Shown: positions 13,282 through 21,341, counted from the first letter of the stretch. The stretch is 32,671 bases of DNA from Clostridia bacterium (GCA_017512905.1 JAFWEL010000036.1:1-32671), one strand, 5' to 3'. Made by a program: numbers and translations. The notes: generated from the sequence alone by a model not told the origin.

Positions 13282-14248
13282 CTACAATACCGTCCCCGCG
13301 ATGACCATGATGGTTCCCGCGACGATTCCAAGCAGGAATATGTATTGGGACGTGCTGACCCTTTCCTTCATGAGGATGCGGCCGCCGATCATCACAAAGA
13401 CCGGATAGACGGCAACCAGCGGGTCCGTGGAAACTGAGTTCATCGCCATGGCGTAGCTGTAGAACACAATCCCGATATTATCCGTAAGCGCGCCAAGGAT
13501 CCGGGGCGCGCTGTGCTTCGTGAAGGGGTTGTACAGCTTCCCTTCCTTCCAATAGATATAAATCCAGCACCCCAGCGCGAATAACGCGTATTCCATCCCG
13601 ACGATGATGATGCTGTCGCCCTCCGGCATCGCGTAGCCGTAGGTGGTATCCAGGCAGACGCCCGTCACGATGGTCTCCAGGGCATCCGCAAGGGAGAACA
13701 GAACCGGAAAGATCAGGGTTCCCAGGCCCCGCCTCATTCCAGCCCGCATTCTGATGCCGCCCGTCTGCGCGCACCGCTCTGTTGCGCACCGTGGACAACA
13801 GGACGATGCTTATCAGGATCACCAGTATTCCCGCGGTCCTCAACGGCGTCAGGAGCTCAGAGATGGATTTCACCCTTCCGAGGGCAATATATGTAATGAT
13901 GAGCAATATCGTAGACGTGCCGCCGCTGATGCCCTCTACGGGAGATTCCACCGTGGCCTCGTTGTAGATATAGCCGTTGAAGGATAGGGTGTTGATGACG
14001 GCGTATACAAGGCCAAAGGCCGTCATCGGCCAGTATCTTGCGGCGCTTTCCCGGATGGTAAAGGGTTCGTCGCGCGTTATCAGATAGACGAGGGCGATCA
14101 CAAAAAACACCATTCCGGCACAGACGGAGTATTTCAGGCAGAGATGCAGCTCCTTGCCGTCGTGAATCCCCGCCTTGTAGAGCAGGCTGGTTGACGCCCA
14201 CATGATGATTGCCATGGAAATTAACAATAGCCAGATTATGCCGTTCAC
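13282..14248 (-). pseudogene. EamA/DMT-family multidrug or metabolite transporter, interrupted by one frameshift
   Basis: A GTG with GGAGG ahead starts a membrane protein read from 14248 leftward. The first frame holds about four to five membrane segments with Trp-Ala-Ser-Thr-Ser-Leu-Leu-Tyr-Lys-Ala-Gly, a typical DMT start. Around 13755-13775, in a GTGCGCGCAG stretch, the frame changes and the reading continues as Leu-Gly-Thr-Leu-Ile-Phe-Pro-Val-Leu-Phe-Ser to the stop at 13282, with Ser-Thr-Asp-Pro-Leu-Val-Ala-Val-Tyr-Pro-Val-Phe, the usual second-repeat motif. Joined, the two frames give ~320 residues and about ten helices, normal for the family. As in the adjacent DUF218 gene, a single indel is the only defect. 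Substrate unknown. Confidence 0.8.
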
Positions 14249-14447
14249 AAAATAACCTCCCGCGTCATCTGGAGCGATCTGGAATGAATCGCCGGACTGT
14301 TCTGATCCAAAAATTCACTCAGATAATTATTGTATTAGATAAAGATGGAATATACAAGCAGGAAACGAACGAAAACGACAAAATAGCCCGGGCGCGGGAG
14401 ATCGCGGACGGGCTGTTCAACAACACAGAACAAACGGAGGAACGAAA

Positions 14448-14888
14448 ATGGATTACAGGAAAATGGGCTCAACGTTCTACATTCGCATGGACCGCGGCGA
14501 CGCGGTCATCGCGTCGCTGCTGTGCGTCTGCGAGAAGGAGCACATCCGCTCGGCCACCTTCAACGGCATCGGGGGCTGCATGTCAGCCGCCATACAGACC
14601 TTTGATCCCGCCGCGGGCGCGTTCCACACCGAGGAGAAAACCGGCATGCTGGAGCTGGTCAGCCTGATGGGAAACGTGGTTTCGGATGGAGATGGCTCCC
14701 TGCATCACCACACACACGCCCTGTTTTCCTATGTTGAAGCGGGGGAGCATCGGGTGCTGGCCGGACATCTGAAGGAGACGGTGGTGCTGTATACCGCTGA
14801 AATTGAGCTCAGGCCGGTGGATGGCGTCATTGGCCGCAGGCACGACCCCGAAACCGGGACGGGCTTCTGGAGCTTTGAAATGGCATAA
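14448..14888 (+). CDS. PPC/DUF296 domain protein
   Basis: The 146-residue protein is a single plants-and-prokaryotes-conserved (PPC, DUF296) domain of usual length. Visible hallmarks are Ala-Thr-Phe-Asn-Gly-Ile-Gly-Gly near residue 40, a central Gly-Ser-Leu-His-His-His-Thr-His-Ala metal-site-like histidine run near 85, and Ala-Gly-His-Leu-Lys-Glu-Thr-Val-Val-Leu-Tyr-Thr-Ala-Glu-Ile-Glu-Leu at the end. Such proteins form trimers; some bind AT-rich DNA as the C-terminal part of AT-hook proteins, but stand-alone bacterial members have no agreed function. An ACGGAGGAACG site precedes the ATG. The AAA ATPase gene starts 58 bases after its stop and may share a transcript. Confidence 0.85.
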   Translation: MDYRKMGSTFYIRMDRGDAVIASLLCVCEKEHIRSATFNGIGGCMSAAIQTFDPAAGAFHTEEKTGMLELVSLMGNVVSDGDGSLHHHTHALFSYVEAGEHRVLAGHLKETVVLYTAEIELRPVDGVIGRRHDPETGTGFWSFEMA

Positions 14889-14918
14889 TTCCGGACGCCA
14901 TACCGGAAGGAAAGCCGA

Positions 14919-14951
14919 TGGAGAGGATCCTGAACAGGAGGGACAAGTGAC
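14919..14951 (+). CDS. ten-codon leader peptide overlapping the AAA ATPase start
   Basis: An ATG with a GGAAGGAAAG site opens Met-Glu-Arg-Ile-Leu-Asn-Arg-Arg-Asp-Lys and ends in TGA, sharing bases with the GTG of the next gene (GTGA). The AGGAGG site of the ATPase lies inside it. It could couple translation; it may equally be chance. Confidence 0.3.
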
Positions 14952-15687
14952 AGACGATGTGATGCGCCGGGGCGCGCTGTTCATACGGGAGGCGGTCGTC
15001 GATTGGGACGAGGTGCCCCGGGACTCCTACCTGCGGGACATCCCGGCCCTGAAGGGGCTCGACCGACTGGCCTTTGACAGCAACGTCACCTTCTTTGCCG
15101 GGGAAAACGGCACGGGCAAGTCCACGCTGCTGGAGGGCATTGCCGTGGCCTACGGCTTTAACGCCGAGGGCGGCACGCGGAATTACCATTTCAGCACCTA
15201 CCGCGACGTTTCCGGCCTGGAGGAGGCCATTCGGCTGGTCAAGGGCTATCGCAAGCGCAACTCGGGGTATTTCTTCCGGGCGGAGAGCTTTTTCAACGTC
15301 GCTACCGTGACGAATCTGGAATACAACGACGGGTCGATGCCGGACTACCACGCCCAGTCCCACGGGGAGAGCTTCCTCGCCTTCCTGCAGGATGAGTGCC
15401 GGGAGGGCGTCTATCTGATGGACGAGCCGGAGGCGGCCCTGTCGCCCCAGCGACAGCTGACCCTGCTGCTGCACATCCACGGCATGGCGCTGGAGGGCTC
15501 CCAGTTCATCATCGCCACCCATTCGCCCATACTGCTGGGCCTGCCTGGGGCGAGGATACTGGGCTTCTCCGAGGCCGGCATCCAGCCCATGGCCTATGAG
15601 GACACGGAGAGCTATCAGGTCACGAAGCTGTTTCTGGAACGGCGCGAGCCGCTGCTGAGGGAGCTGCTTGGAAGCGAGGATGGGTGA
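14947..15687 (+). CDS. AAA family (ABC/SMC-like) ATPase
   Basis: A 246-residue ATPase with a Walker A Gly-Glu-Asn-Gly-Thr-Gly-Lys-Ser-Thr (Lys58) and a Walker B Val-Tyr-Leu-Met-Asp-Glu-Pro-Glu-Ala (Asp159-Glu160), followed by Ala-Thr-His-Ser-Pro-Ile-Leu-Leu as the switch histidine. Ser-His-Gly-Glu-Ser in the middle matches the signature region. This is the compact AAA_15/AAA_21-like type common in Clostridia, with no membrane subunit. The start is the GTG with AGGAGG five bases upstream; an earlier in-frame reading overlaps the PPC gene and is unlikely. Such single-domain ATPases are sometimes part of defence or repair systems, but no partner nuclease is adjacent, so the role is open. Confidence 0.85.
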   Translation: MTDDVMRRGALFIREAVVDWDEVPRDSYLRDIPALKGLDRLAFDSNVTFFAGENGTGKSTLLEGIAVAYGFNAEGGTRNYHFSTYRDVSGLEEAIRLVKGYRKRNSGYFFRAESFFNVATVTNLEYNDGSMPDYHAQSHGESFLAFLQDECREGVYLMDEPEAALSPQRQLTLLLHIHGMALEGSQFIIATHSPILLGLPGARILGFSEAGIQPMAYEDTESYQVTKLFLERREPLLRELLGSEDG

Positions 15688-15745
15688 GGGCCGTATGCGT
15701 CGTAGAGCACGCATTGCCCAATTCCATCCAATCCCTGATTTTCCA

Positions 15746-15774
15746 TTGCCTGATTTTCAAAACCGTGATACAAT
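15746..15774 (+). promoter_or_regulatory. sigma-A promoter of the secreted protein gene
   Basis: TTGCCT (15746-15751) and TACAAT (15769-15774) are spaced by 17 bases, 46 bases ahead of the ATG at 15820, with AAGGAGG at 15805 region. Confidence 0.7.
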
Positions 15775-15819
15775 AATGCGGTATCAAAATCCCACACCGA
15801 CGATAAGGAGGAACAACCC

Positions 15820-17136
15820 ATGAAAAAACTGCTTGCCCTGATGATGGCGCTGGCGATGCTGCTGTCCTGCACGGGGGCCCTGGCCGAAACGACGGCCGTC
15901 GATGAGGCGTCCGAAGCCCCGGTGATCAAGACGCCCCTGAACATCTATTCTGAAACCGATATCGACCGCGAAGCGCTGGCGACGGACCTGACCGCGCTGG
16001 GCCAGGATGAAAGCTTCCTGCTGAAGGCGGACACCGTCGCCGCCGTGCTGACCGAGGCCGCCGAGCGGCTGACCATCGTTGACAACGGCTTCCAGTGGGA
16101 CCTGCTGCTCGGCGGCAAGGACATCTTCACCGTCGCCGCTGAGATCACCGATGAAGGCTTCACCATGGGCAGCAATCTGTTTCCCAACTACGTCTTCAAG
16201 TTCTCCAATGAGGAGCTGAACGATCTGGCCAAAGCTGTCTCTGCCCAGTATGAGGAGCAGAACAAGGCCATGGAGCGGATCGACGTGAACGCCCTGGCCA
16301 GGGCTGTCGGTCCCATCTTCGAGAATTACATGGCTGCCAGCCTTGCCGCCTTCGAGGGCGGCGAATCCCAGCGGGGCGATTTCAAGGTGAACGACGTCAG
16401 CTACAACACCATGGTGCCCGTCGAAATGGACGTGGCCGCCTTTGCCAACGCCCTGACCCAGCTGGAGCAGGATCTGCTGGCCGACCCCACCGTGGCCGTC
16501 ACCCTCGCCCAGTTCGACAGGTCCGGCAAAATCACCAAGTCCGTTGAGAAGACCATCGATCCCGCCAACGCCCCCGCGGTGCACCTGGAATTCTATACGA
16601 ATACTGACGAGGCGGGCAACCAGAGTGGCCCCATGGACACCACCTTTACCGTCACCATGCCCGGCAAAAAGGACCCCGACATCAAGGGCGACGTGTGGGC
16701 GGACGGCGAGGATGTGACCGCCAACGCCCAGTTCCTCAACGCTGACATCAACATGGTCCTGTCTTCCCGGAAGACCGAAAACGGCCATGTCCACAAGGCG
16801 GACCTGAACGTCAACGGCCTGTACTTCGGCTGTGTGGCCGACGTGGGCGAAAACGACCAGAAATACAACGACACCGAGATCTTCTTCCTCGACCCCGAGA
16901 ACAGTCTGATCAGCCAGCGCTCCACCATGACCCATGAAAACGGGCTCACCTTTGACCTGAGCCAGGGCACGCCCATCACCCTGTCCGACCTCAAGGGGAA
17001 GGACAGCAGCGTTCTGGCCGGCCTGTCCACGGACGTCATGCTCGGCCTGGCCAGCATCGCCACCGCCGCCAGCGAGGCCCTGCCTGAGGAAGTCAGCGCC
17101 ATGCTGGCCCTGTTCAGCCTCTCCTCGGAAGGCTGA
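15820..17136 (+). CDS. secreted protein of unknown function
   Basis: The 438-residue product has an export signal at residues 1-23 (Met-Lys-Lys, hydrophobic core, then Ala-Leu-Ala before Glu). A cysteine at about residue 17 in a Leu-Leu-Ser-Cys context could be read as a poor lipobox, but cleavage after Ala-Leu-Ala is more likely. The mature part is acidic, has no further Cys-rich or catalytic motif I recognise, and shows alternating beta segments and helices. It has its own promoter and is closed by a terminator at 17204-17239, so it is a single-gene unit. It shares the signal peptide style with the proteins at 17447 and 18901. No function is proposed. Confidence 0.75.
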   Translation: MKKLLALMMALAMLLSCTGALAETTAVDEASEAPVIKTPLNIYSETDIDREALATDLTALGQDESFLLKADTVAAVLTEAAERLTIVDNGFQWDLLLGGKDIFTVAAEITDEGFTMGSNLFPNYVFKFSNEELNDLAKAVSAQYEEQNKAMERIDVNALARAVGPIFENYMAASLAAFEGGESQRGDFKVNDVSYNTMVPVEMDVAAFANALTQLEQDLLADPTVAVTLAQFDRSGKITKSVEKTIDPANAPAVHLEFYTNTDEAGNQSGPMDTTFTVTMPGKKDPDIKGDVWADGEDVTANAQFLNADINMVLSSRKTENGHVHKADLNVNGLYFGCVADVGENDQKYNDTEIFFLDPENSLISQRSTMTHENGLTFDLSQGTPITLSDLKGKDSSVLAGLSTDVMLGLASIATAASEALPEEVSAMLALFSLSSEG

Positions 17137-17203
17137 TTCCGTCATAACCCTGCCAAAGCCCGCCCGTCCCGGGATAGGGGCACAGGTGAAAGCGGGGTGA
17201 CAA

Positions 17204-17239
17204 CACCGGCAACCTGAAGGGGTCGCCGGTGCTTTTTTT
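17204..17239 (+). terminator. rho-independent terminator
   Basis: CACCGGC (17204-17210) and GCCGGTG (17225-17231) form a stem around 14 bases, followed by C and seven T. It closes the secreted protein gene. Confidence 0.9.
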
Positions 17240-17338
17240 GTAATTTTCGGGCGGGGGCAAATTCTGAATTGTATGAATCCGGGACCCAAATCCCGCGCAA
17301 CAAAGGGGGATATTCTGCCGCGAAGGATACCGCTGCCA

Positions 17339-17367
17339 TTTACATTGTCTCCCGGAAGTGCTATAAT
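17339..17367 (+). promoter_or_regulatory. sigma-A promoter of the acetolactate decarboxylase gene
   Basis: TTTACA (17339-17344) and a perfect TATAAT (17362-17367) are separated by 17 bases, 79 bases ahead of the ATG at 17447. Confidence 0.82.
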
Positions 17368-17446
17368 ACTTAATAAAACAGTAACTGTTCGGCAGAATTC
17401 CCCTGGACGGACAGATGCGAATCAGGATAAAATGGAGGAATGAATC

Positions 17447-18277
17447 ATGAAGCGTTTGGTGAAGGTGTTGGCGGTGCTGTGCGCGATGGCGCTGGGCCTG
17501 TGCGCCCTGGCGGAGGAGAGCGGGACCGCGGGGGAGACGGCGAACGGCGACACGCTCTATCAGGTGGCGCTGCTGCAATCCCTGGTGCAGGGCTACTATG
17601 ACGGCATCGTCACCGTGGGCGAGCTGAAACAGCATGGCGACACCGGCATCGGCACGTTCGAGGGCGTCAACGGCGAGATGATCGTGCTGGACGGCACCGT
17701 CTACCAGGCCGTCGCGGACGGCAGCATCGCCGTGCCCTCCGACGACGAGACCGTCCCCTTCAGCAATGTGACGTTCTTTGACGTGGATGAGACGCTGACC
17801 CTCAGCGGCATTGGGGATATGGCGGCGCTCCAGGACGCGATGAACGGCGTTGTGAAGGCGCTGGGGGCGAATTGCTTCTACATGGTCAGGCTCGAGGGGA
17901 CCTTTGACGCCATCAAGGTGCGCAGCGAGTACAAGCAGGAAAAGCCCTATCGGGCGCTGGACGTGGCCCTGGCCGATGACCAGACGGAGTTCGATTACGA
18001 GGACGTTCGCGGCACCATCGTCGGCCTGTACTGCCCGGATTACATGGGTGGGCTCAACACCCCCGGCTGGCACTTCCACTTCATCAATGAGGACCGCACC
18101 CGGGGCGGGCACGTCCTGCAGGTCAGCGTCGCGGAGGCGCAGGCGGCCTTCGACATGACGGACGGCTTCGAGATGGCGCTCACCCGGGAGGCGGCCTTCC
18201 AGGACATGGAGCTGGCGAAGGACGTGAACGAGGCGATCCATCGGGCGGAGACGGCGACGACCGGGAACAATGACTGA
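17447..18277 (+). CDS. alsD: alpha-acetolactate decarboxylase with a signal peptide
   Basis: The 276-residue protein matches alpha-acetolactate decarboxylase, which converts (S)-2-acetolactate to (R)-acetoin and CO2 on a zinc ion. The zinc ligands are visible as Trp-His209-Phe-His211 and Gly-Gly-His222, with the family spacing of 11 residues between the second and third. Other signatures are Gly-Thr-Phe-Glu-Gly-Val-Asn-Gly-Glu-Met near the start and Arg-Leu-Glu-Gly-Thr-Phe in the middle. Unlike cytoplasmic enzymes it starts with an export signal (residues 1-22, ending Ala-Leu-Ala before Glu), so it should act outside the membrane; exported forms are known in some Bacillota. No acetolactate synthase lies nearby. 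The next gene overlaps it by eight bases. Confidence 0.93.
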   Translation: MKRLVKVLAVLCAMALGLCALAEESGTAGETANGDTLYQVALLQSLVQGYYDGIVTVGELKQHGDTGIGTFEGVNGEMIVLDGTVYQAVADGSIAVPSDDETVPFSNVTFFDVDETLTLSGIGDMAALQDAMNGVVKALGANCFYMVRLEGTFDAIKVRSEYKQEKPYRALDVALADDQTEFDYEDVRGTIVGLYCPDYMGGLNTPGWHFHFINEDRTRGGHVLQVSVAEAQAAFDMTDGFEMALTREAAFQDMELAKDVNEAIHRAETATTGNND

Positions 18278-18767
18278 CGGGATCGTTAATCGGTGGGGGA
18301 ACGGCGCGTGGAATCCGAGGGGCTGTGCCCTCGTGGACCTGCGCCGGCGTCCCGGGCTGGCGGAACAGGCGGCAGCGTGGTTCCACGCGAAGTGGGGCCT
18401 GCCGGCCGAGGCCTATCTGGAGCGCATATCGGCCTATTTGAACGGCGAAACGGAATACGGCTGGTATCTCTGCCTGGACGGCGAGCGCATCGTCGGCGGG
18501 CTGGGCGTCATCGACAATGACTTCCATGACCGGCCGGACCTCGCGCCGAACGTCTGCGCCGTCTACACCGAGCCGGATTGCCGGGGGCGGGGGATCGCGG
18601 GCCGGCTGCTGGATCTGGCGGTGGCGGACATGGGCGCAAAGGGCGTGTCGCCGCTGTACCTCGTCACCGACCATGTGGGGTTCTATGAGCGCTACGGCTG
18701 GGAATTCCTGGGCATGGTCCGCGAGGCTGACGGGACCGGGCAGACGCGCATGTATGTGCATCGCTGA
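18270..18767 (+). CDS. GNAT family N-acetyltransferase
   Basis: A 165-residue GNAT enzyme, which moves acetyl from acetyl-CoA to an amine. Motif A is clear: Val-Cys-Ala-Val-Tyr-Thr-Glu-Pro-Asp-Cys-Arg-Gly-Arg-Gly-Ile-Ala-Gly-Arg-Leu-Leu, with the Arg-x2-Gly-x-Gly/Ala pyrophosphate loop (about residues 102-107). The final Val-Gly-Phe-Tyr-Glu-Arg-Tyr-Gly-Trp-Glu-Phe is motif B. Length is normal and no signal peptide is present, so it is cytoplasmic. It starts in the last codons of the acetolactate decarboxylase gene with only a weak ribosome site, which suggests translational coupling. Substrate unknown. Confidence 0.9.
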   Translation: MTDGIVNRWGNGAWNPRGCALVDLRRRPGLAEQAAAWFHAKWGLPAEAYLERISAYLNGETEYGWYLCLDGERIVGGLGVIDNDFHDRPDLAPNVCAVYTEPDCRGRGIAGRLLDLAVADMGAKGVSPLYLVTDHVGFYERYGWEFLGMVREADGTGQTRMYVHR

Positions 18768-18815
18768 CCGGACCCGGATGATTGGTATTGTAAATGGGTA
18801 TCTGTTCAGTCAGGT

Positions 18816-18852
18816 AAATTCTGATTTGTCGCGCTGCGACAAATCAGAATTT
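18816..18852. repeat. perfect 17-bp inverted repeat, member of the ATTCTGATTTGTCG hairpin family
   Basis: Two 17-bp arms (AAATTCTGATTTGTCGC and its exact complement) surround three bases. Nearly the same hairpin is at 25145-25179, and a related one at 24911-24950. It lies between the GNAT gene and the next secreted protein gene and might act as a bidirectional stop or a mobile repeat. Confidence 0.85.
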
Positions 18853-18900
18853 GCATACAACCGAACAATTACTGTAAACGCAGAAAGGCAGAAGGAGAAT

Positions 18901-19881
18901 ATGAAAAAGATCGTGTCGATGATGGGGGTGCTCGTTTTCATGCTGTCTGCCGTGACGGCGCTGGCCGCCCACCCGGAAAGGGACTGGACCCGGTGCATGG
19001 ATTTCCCCACGGAGGAACAGCTCGCCCAGCAGGGGGAGCTTCGCTCGCCCTACATCGCCTTTTTCCCGGGGTTTTCCGGCGACGCGGGCATGACCGCCGT
19101 TGCCATGGATTATCGCATCGACCATGACCCGGTGGGGACCTATATCTGCCCCGTCGTCTGGAACATCAACACCAGCAGCCTGGCGGAGGAGTACACCTCT
19201 GTCAAGACAGATTACGGCGAAGCGGTCAGCGGGTATTTCGGCTTTCAGGTGCTGGAAGACGGTACCAAGGCGGTGATCATGTCCCTCTGGAATGCCTTCT
19301 GTGAGGATGAGGCCGGCAATGTCAACCAGGTGAAGGGCAAGGTGCTGTTCCCGGAGGAGGTAGGCGGCAATGATTTCACCCCCGAGAACAACGGGGAGGG
19401 CAGCTTTGTCCAGTGCATCTATCCCTATGAATGGGAGGTGGGCAAGGACTATCGCTTCGTCCTCGAGCAGACGACGGGCGAGAGCGGCACAGAGTGCTAC
19501 ACCCTTTGGCTGATGGAACCGGAAGGCGAAGGCCGGGAGGAGCTGTTCTGCATCGACAGCGGCCTGAAGGACATCTGGATCGACGACGTGTGCGGCTTTG
19601 TGGAGAACTTTGTCCCGGAGACGGCGGCCTGGCCGCGGACGATGGAATTCTGGAATGTCCGGGGCCGGATGCGGGACAGCGGCGAGTGGGAAAACGCCCC
19701 ATTCGTATTGTTCACGGTCAACAGCAGCGAGGGCGATGAGGTCTACGAGGGCAGCTGGAACTTCGGCCAGGATGAGCATTGCTGCTGGATCATCACCTCC
19801 GGCATCCACGGCCTGTGCGCCGCGCCCGAAAGCCTCGGGCCTTACCCGATCCCGGCCACGGAAAGCGGCGCCCCGGACTGA
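18901..19881 (+). CDS. secreted protein of unknown function
   Basis: The 326-residue product begins with an export signal (residues 1-23, cut after Ala-Leu-Ala). The mature protein is acidic, rich in Trp, Tyr and Glu, with beta-type segments such as Gly-Tyr-Phe-Gly-Phe-Gln-Val-Leu and Glu-Gly-Ser-Trp-Asn-Phe-Gly. The pattern recalls extracellular beta-sandwich proteins (DUF3472-like, found in putative glycan-binding proteins), but I cannot name it firmly. The ATG at 18901 has GAAGGAGAAT directly ahead; a much longer upstream frame runs over the GNAT gene in another phase and is not coding. The hydrolase gene begins 33 bases after its stop. Confidence 0.75.
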   Translation: MKKIVSMMGVLVFMLSAVTALAAHPERDWTRCMDFPTEEQLAQQGELRSPYIAFFPGFSGDAGMTAVAMDYRIDHDPVGTYICPVVWNINTSSLAEEYTSVKTDYGEAVSGYFGFQVLEDGTKAVIMSLWNAFCEDEAGNVNQVKGKVLFPEEVGGNDFTPENNGEGSFVQCIYPYEWEVGKDYRFVLEQTTGESGTECYTLWLMEPEGEGREELFCIDSGLKDIWIDDVCGFVENFVPETAAWPRTMEFWNVRGRMRDSGEWENAPFVLFTVNSSEGDEVYEGSWNFGQDEHCCWIITSGIHGLCAAPESLGPYPIPATESGAPD

Positions 19882-19914
19882 AGCGGCAATCGCGCCTGAT
19901 CAATGGTGACGGTT

Positions 19915-20874
19915 ATGAAGAACAGGCTTTTCGTGGCGGCAATGCTGTGCCTGCTGGCGATCCTCTGCGGCGCGGGGATTGGCCGCGCCCAGGGGACGGA
20001 GGAGAATATGGCCGACTATAGCTACAGGGTCTGCCCCCTTGAGCGCAACGGCTGCCCGCTGCACCTGGACTGTGTGCGCCTGGAGGGTACCACGCCCGAG
20101 AGGAACATCCTGCTGTTGCACGGCTCCACGTACTCATCCCACATCTTTGACGTCGATTATGGGGACTACAGCCTTGTGCGCCGCCTGGCGCGGGAGGGCT
20201 ACGGGGTCTGGCGGCTGGATATCGCCGGATATGGGCGTTCCGGGGCGGTGGCGGACGGCTTTATGCCGGATACCGCCTACGCCGCCGGGGACATCGCCGC
20301 TGCCGTGGAAGCCATCGTCCGGGAAACGGGATCGGAGCAGGTTGACCTCCTCGGCTGGAGCTGGGGCACGATGACCGCCGCGGCCTACGCGGCGACGCAT
20401 CCGCGCCACCTGGGCAGGCTCGTGCTGTACGGACCCGTATTGTCCGGGCTCGAGGGCGAAGCGGGCGACGCGCCCTTCAGCCACAACACCTGGGAGGGCG
20501 CGGCGGAGGACTTTCAGCGAAGGGACGACGGGAGCTTTGACAGCGCCGTAACGGACCCGGTGGTCATCGACCTGTTCTGCTCGGGCTGCTGGCGGTACGA
20601 CGGGGATTCCAGCCCGAACGGCTGGAGGAAGGATGCCTTTGTCGGGCGCTCCGCAAGGCTGATCGACCTGGATTCGATAGCCGCGCCCACGCTCTTGATC
20701 TGCGGCAGCCTGGACCCCTATATGGACTGGGAGGCGGTCGGCGCGGCCCTCGAACACCTGCCCGGGGGCTCGCGGCTTGAAATCATCCCCGGGGGTTCCC
20801 ATATCATGATGTACGAAAAGCCGTGCTATCGCGCGTTCCAGGAGAAGGTGATCCGCTTCCTCGAAGGCGCGTGA
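19915..20874 (+). CDS. exported alpha/beta hydrolase
   Basis: The 319-residue protein has an N-terminal hydrophobic signal (residues ~1-25) and a complete alpha/beta-hydrolase domain. The oxyanion strand Asn-Ile-Leu-Leu-Leu-His-Gly is followed by nucleophile elbow Gly-Trp-Ser149-Trp-Gly, acid Asp267 in Gly-Ser-Leu-Asp-Pro-Tyr and base His296 in Gly-Gly-Ser-His-Ile-Met. All three catalytic residues are in order with usual spacing. Substrate is unknown; esterase or peptidase activity is possible. I prefer the ATG at 19915 because GGTGA lies five bases ahead; an ATG at 19903 is possible. It closely follows the secreted protein gene, perhaps in one transcript. Confidence 0.88.
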   Translation: MKNRLFVAAMLCLLAILCGAGIGRAQGTEENMADYSYRVCPLERNGCPLHLDCVRLEGTTPERNILLLHGSTYSSHIFDVDYGDYSLVRRLAREGYGVWRLDIAGYGRSGAVADGFMPDTAYAAGDIAAAVEAIVRETGSEQVDLLGWSWGTMTAAAYAATHPRHLGRLVLYGPVLSGLEGEAGDAPFSHNTWEGAAEDFQRRDDGSFDSAVTDPVVIDLFCSGCWRYDGDSSPNGWRKDAFVGRSARLIDLDSIAAPTLLICGSLDPYMDWEAVGAALEHLPGGSRLEIIPGGSHIMMYEKPCYRAFQEKVIRFLEGA

Positions 20875-20883
20875 CGCCCGGAC

Positions 20884-20925
20884 CCAAAAAAGATGCCCCG
20901 GACGTTCGCAAAAAACGTCCGGGGC
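20884..20925 (-). terminator. strong terminator for the leftward SH3-protein gene, possibly bidirectional
   Basis: GCCCCGGACGTT (20895-20906) and its exact complement (20914-20925) form a 12-bp stem. On the minus strand it is followed by ATCTTTTTTGGG. It lies nine bases after the leftward stop and also 20 bases after the hydrolase stop. Confidence 0.88.
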
Positions 20926-20933
20926 GCTTTGGT

Positions 20934-21224
20934 TCAGCCGATGATCTTGGTGTAGCGGGAGGAGACCCAGCCGTTGTGGCCGTGGAAGCTCACCTTGTAC
21001 CACACCACGTCGCGGTCATCCCAGCGCTTTTCCTCGAGGTAAGGCGCGGAATTGCCCTGGTACAGTACGCCGAGGTCCGCGGCGTCCTTGTCGGGATGCT
21101 TGCGCACGTAGGTGTCGCCGCTGACGGCCTTGACGCGCCGGCCCGAGTCGCTCCTGCCGCCCGCGACCTCTTCCAGGTTTTCCTCGTTCAGCTCAACCAC
21201 GTTCTTGATCTCGTTGTTTTCCAT
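20934..21224 (-). CDS. double-glycine-leader peptide with a C-terminal bacterial SH3 domain
   Basis: The 96-residue product starts at the ATG with GACAGGAGG nine bases ahead. Residues 1-23 look like the leader of class II bacteriocins and related peptides: acidic, with Val-Val-Glu-Leu-Asn-Glu-Glu-Asn-Leu-Glu-Glu-Val-Ala-Gly-Gly, i.e. a hydrophobic pattern ending in Gly22-Gly23. Residues ~30-96 form one SH3 type 3 domain: Tyr-Val-Arg-Lys-His-Pro, Leu-Gly-Val-Leu-Tyr-Gln-Gly, Trp-Tyr-Lys-Val-Ser-Phe, and Gly-Trp-Val-Ser-Ser-Arg-Tyr. Cleavage after Gly-Gly and export by a peptidase-bearing ABC transporter would release a 73-residue wall-binding or toxin-like peptide. No transporter or immunity gene is recognised nearby. 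A TACAAT-like -10 sits at 21281-21286 on this strand. Confidence 0.85.
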   Translation of the reverse strand: MENNEIKNVVELNEENLEEVAGGRSDSGRRVKAVSGDTYVRKHPDKDAADLGVLYQGNSAPYLEEKRWDDRDVVWYKVSFHGHNGWVSSRYTKIIG

Positions 21225-21341
21225 ATCATTGCCTCCTGTCATTGGATGGTCGGTTATTGTTTTCCCCTGTTGATGGGACCATTGTAGCACGGTGGGTGTC
21301 ACACAACCGTCATAGCCCGCGCCAGGATGGCGCGAGGCCGG

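Noticed and set aside
14209-14667. Rightward frame overlapping the start of the PPC gene
   Set aside because: It runs out of phase with a clear DUF296 gene and has no ribosome site.
14947-15687. Anti-phage defence system built on the AAA ATPase
   Set aside because: No nuclease, TOPRIM or reverse-transcriptase partner is adjacent, and the ATPase alone is not diagnostic.
15784-17289. 501-codon leftward frame opposite the secreted protein
   Set aside because: No ribosome site and a Gly/Val/His-rich antisense composition; the rightward gene has promoter, signal peptide and terminator.
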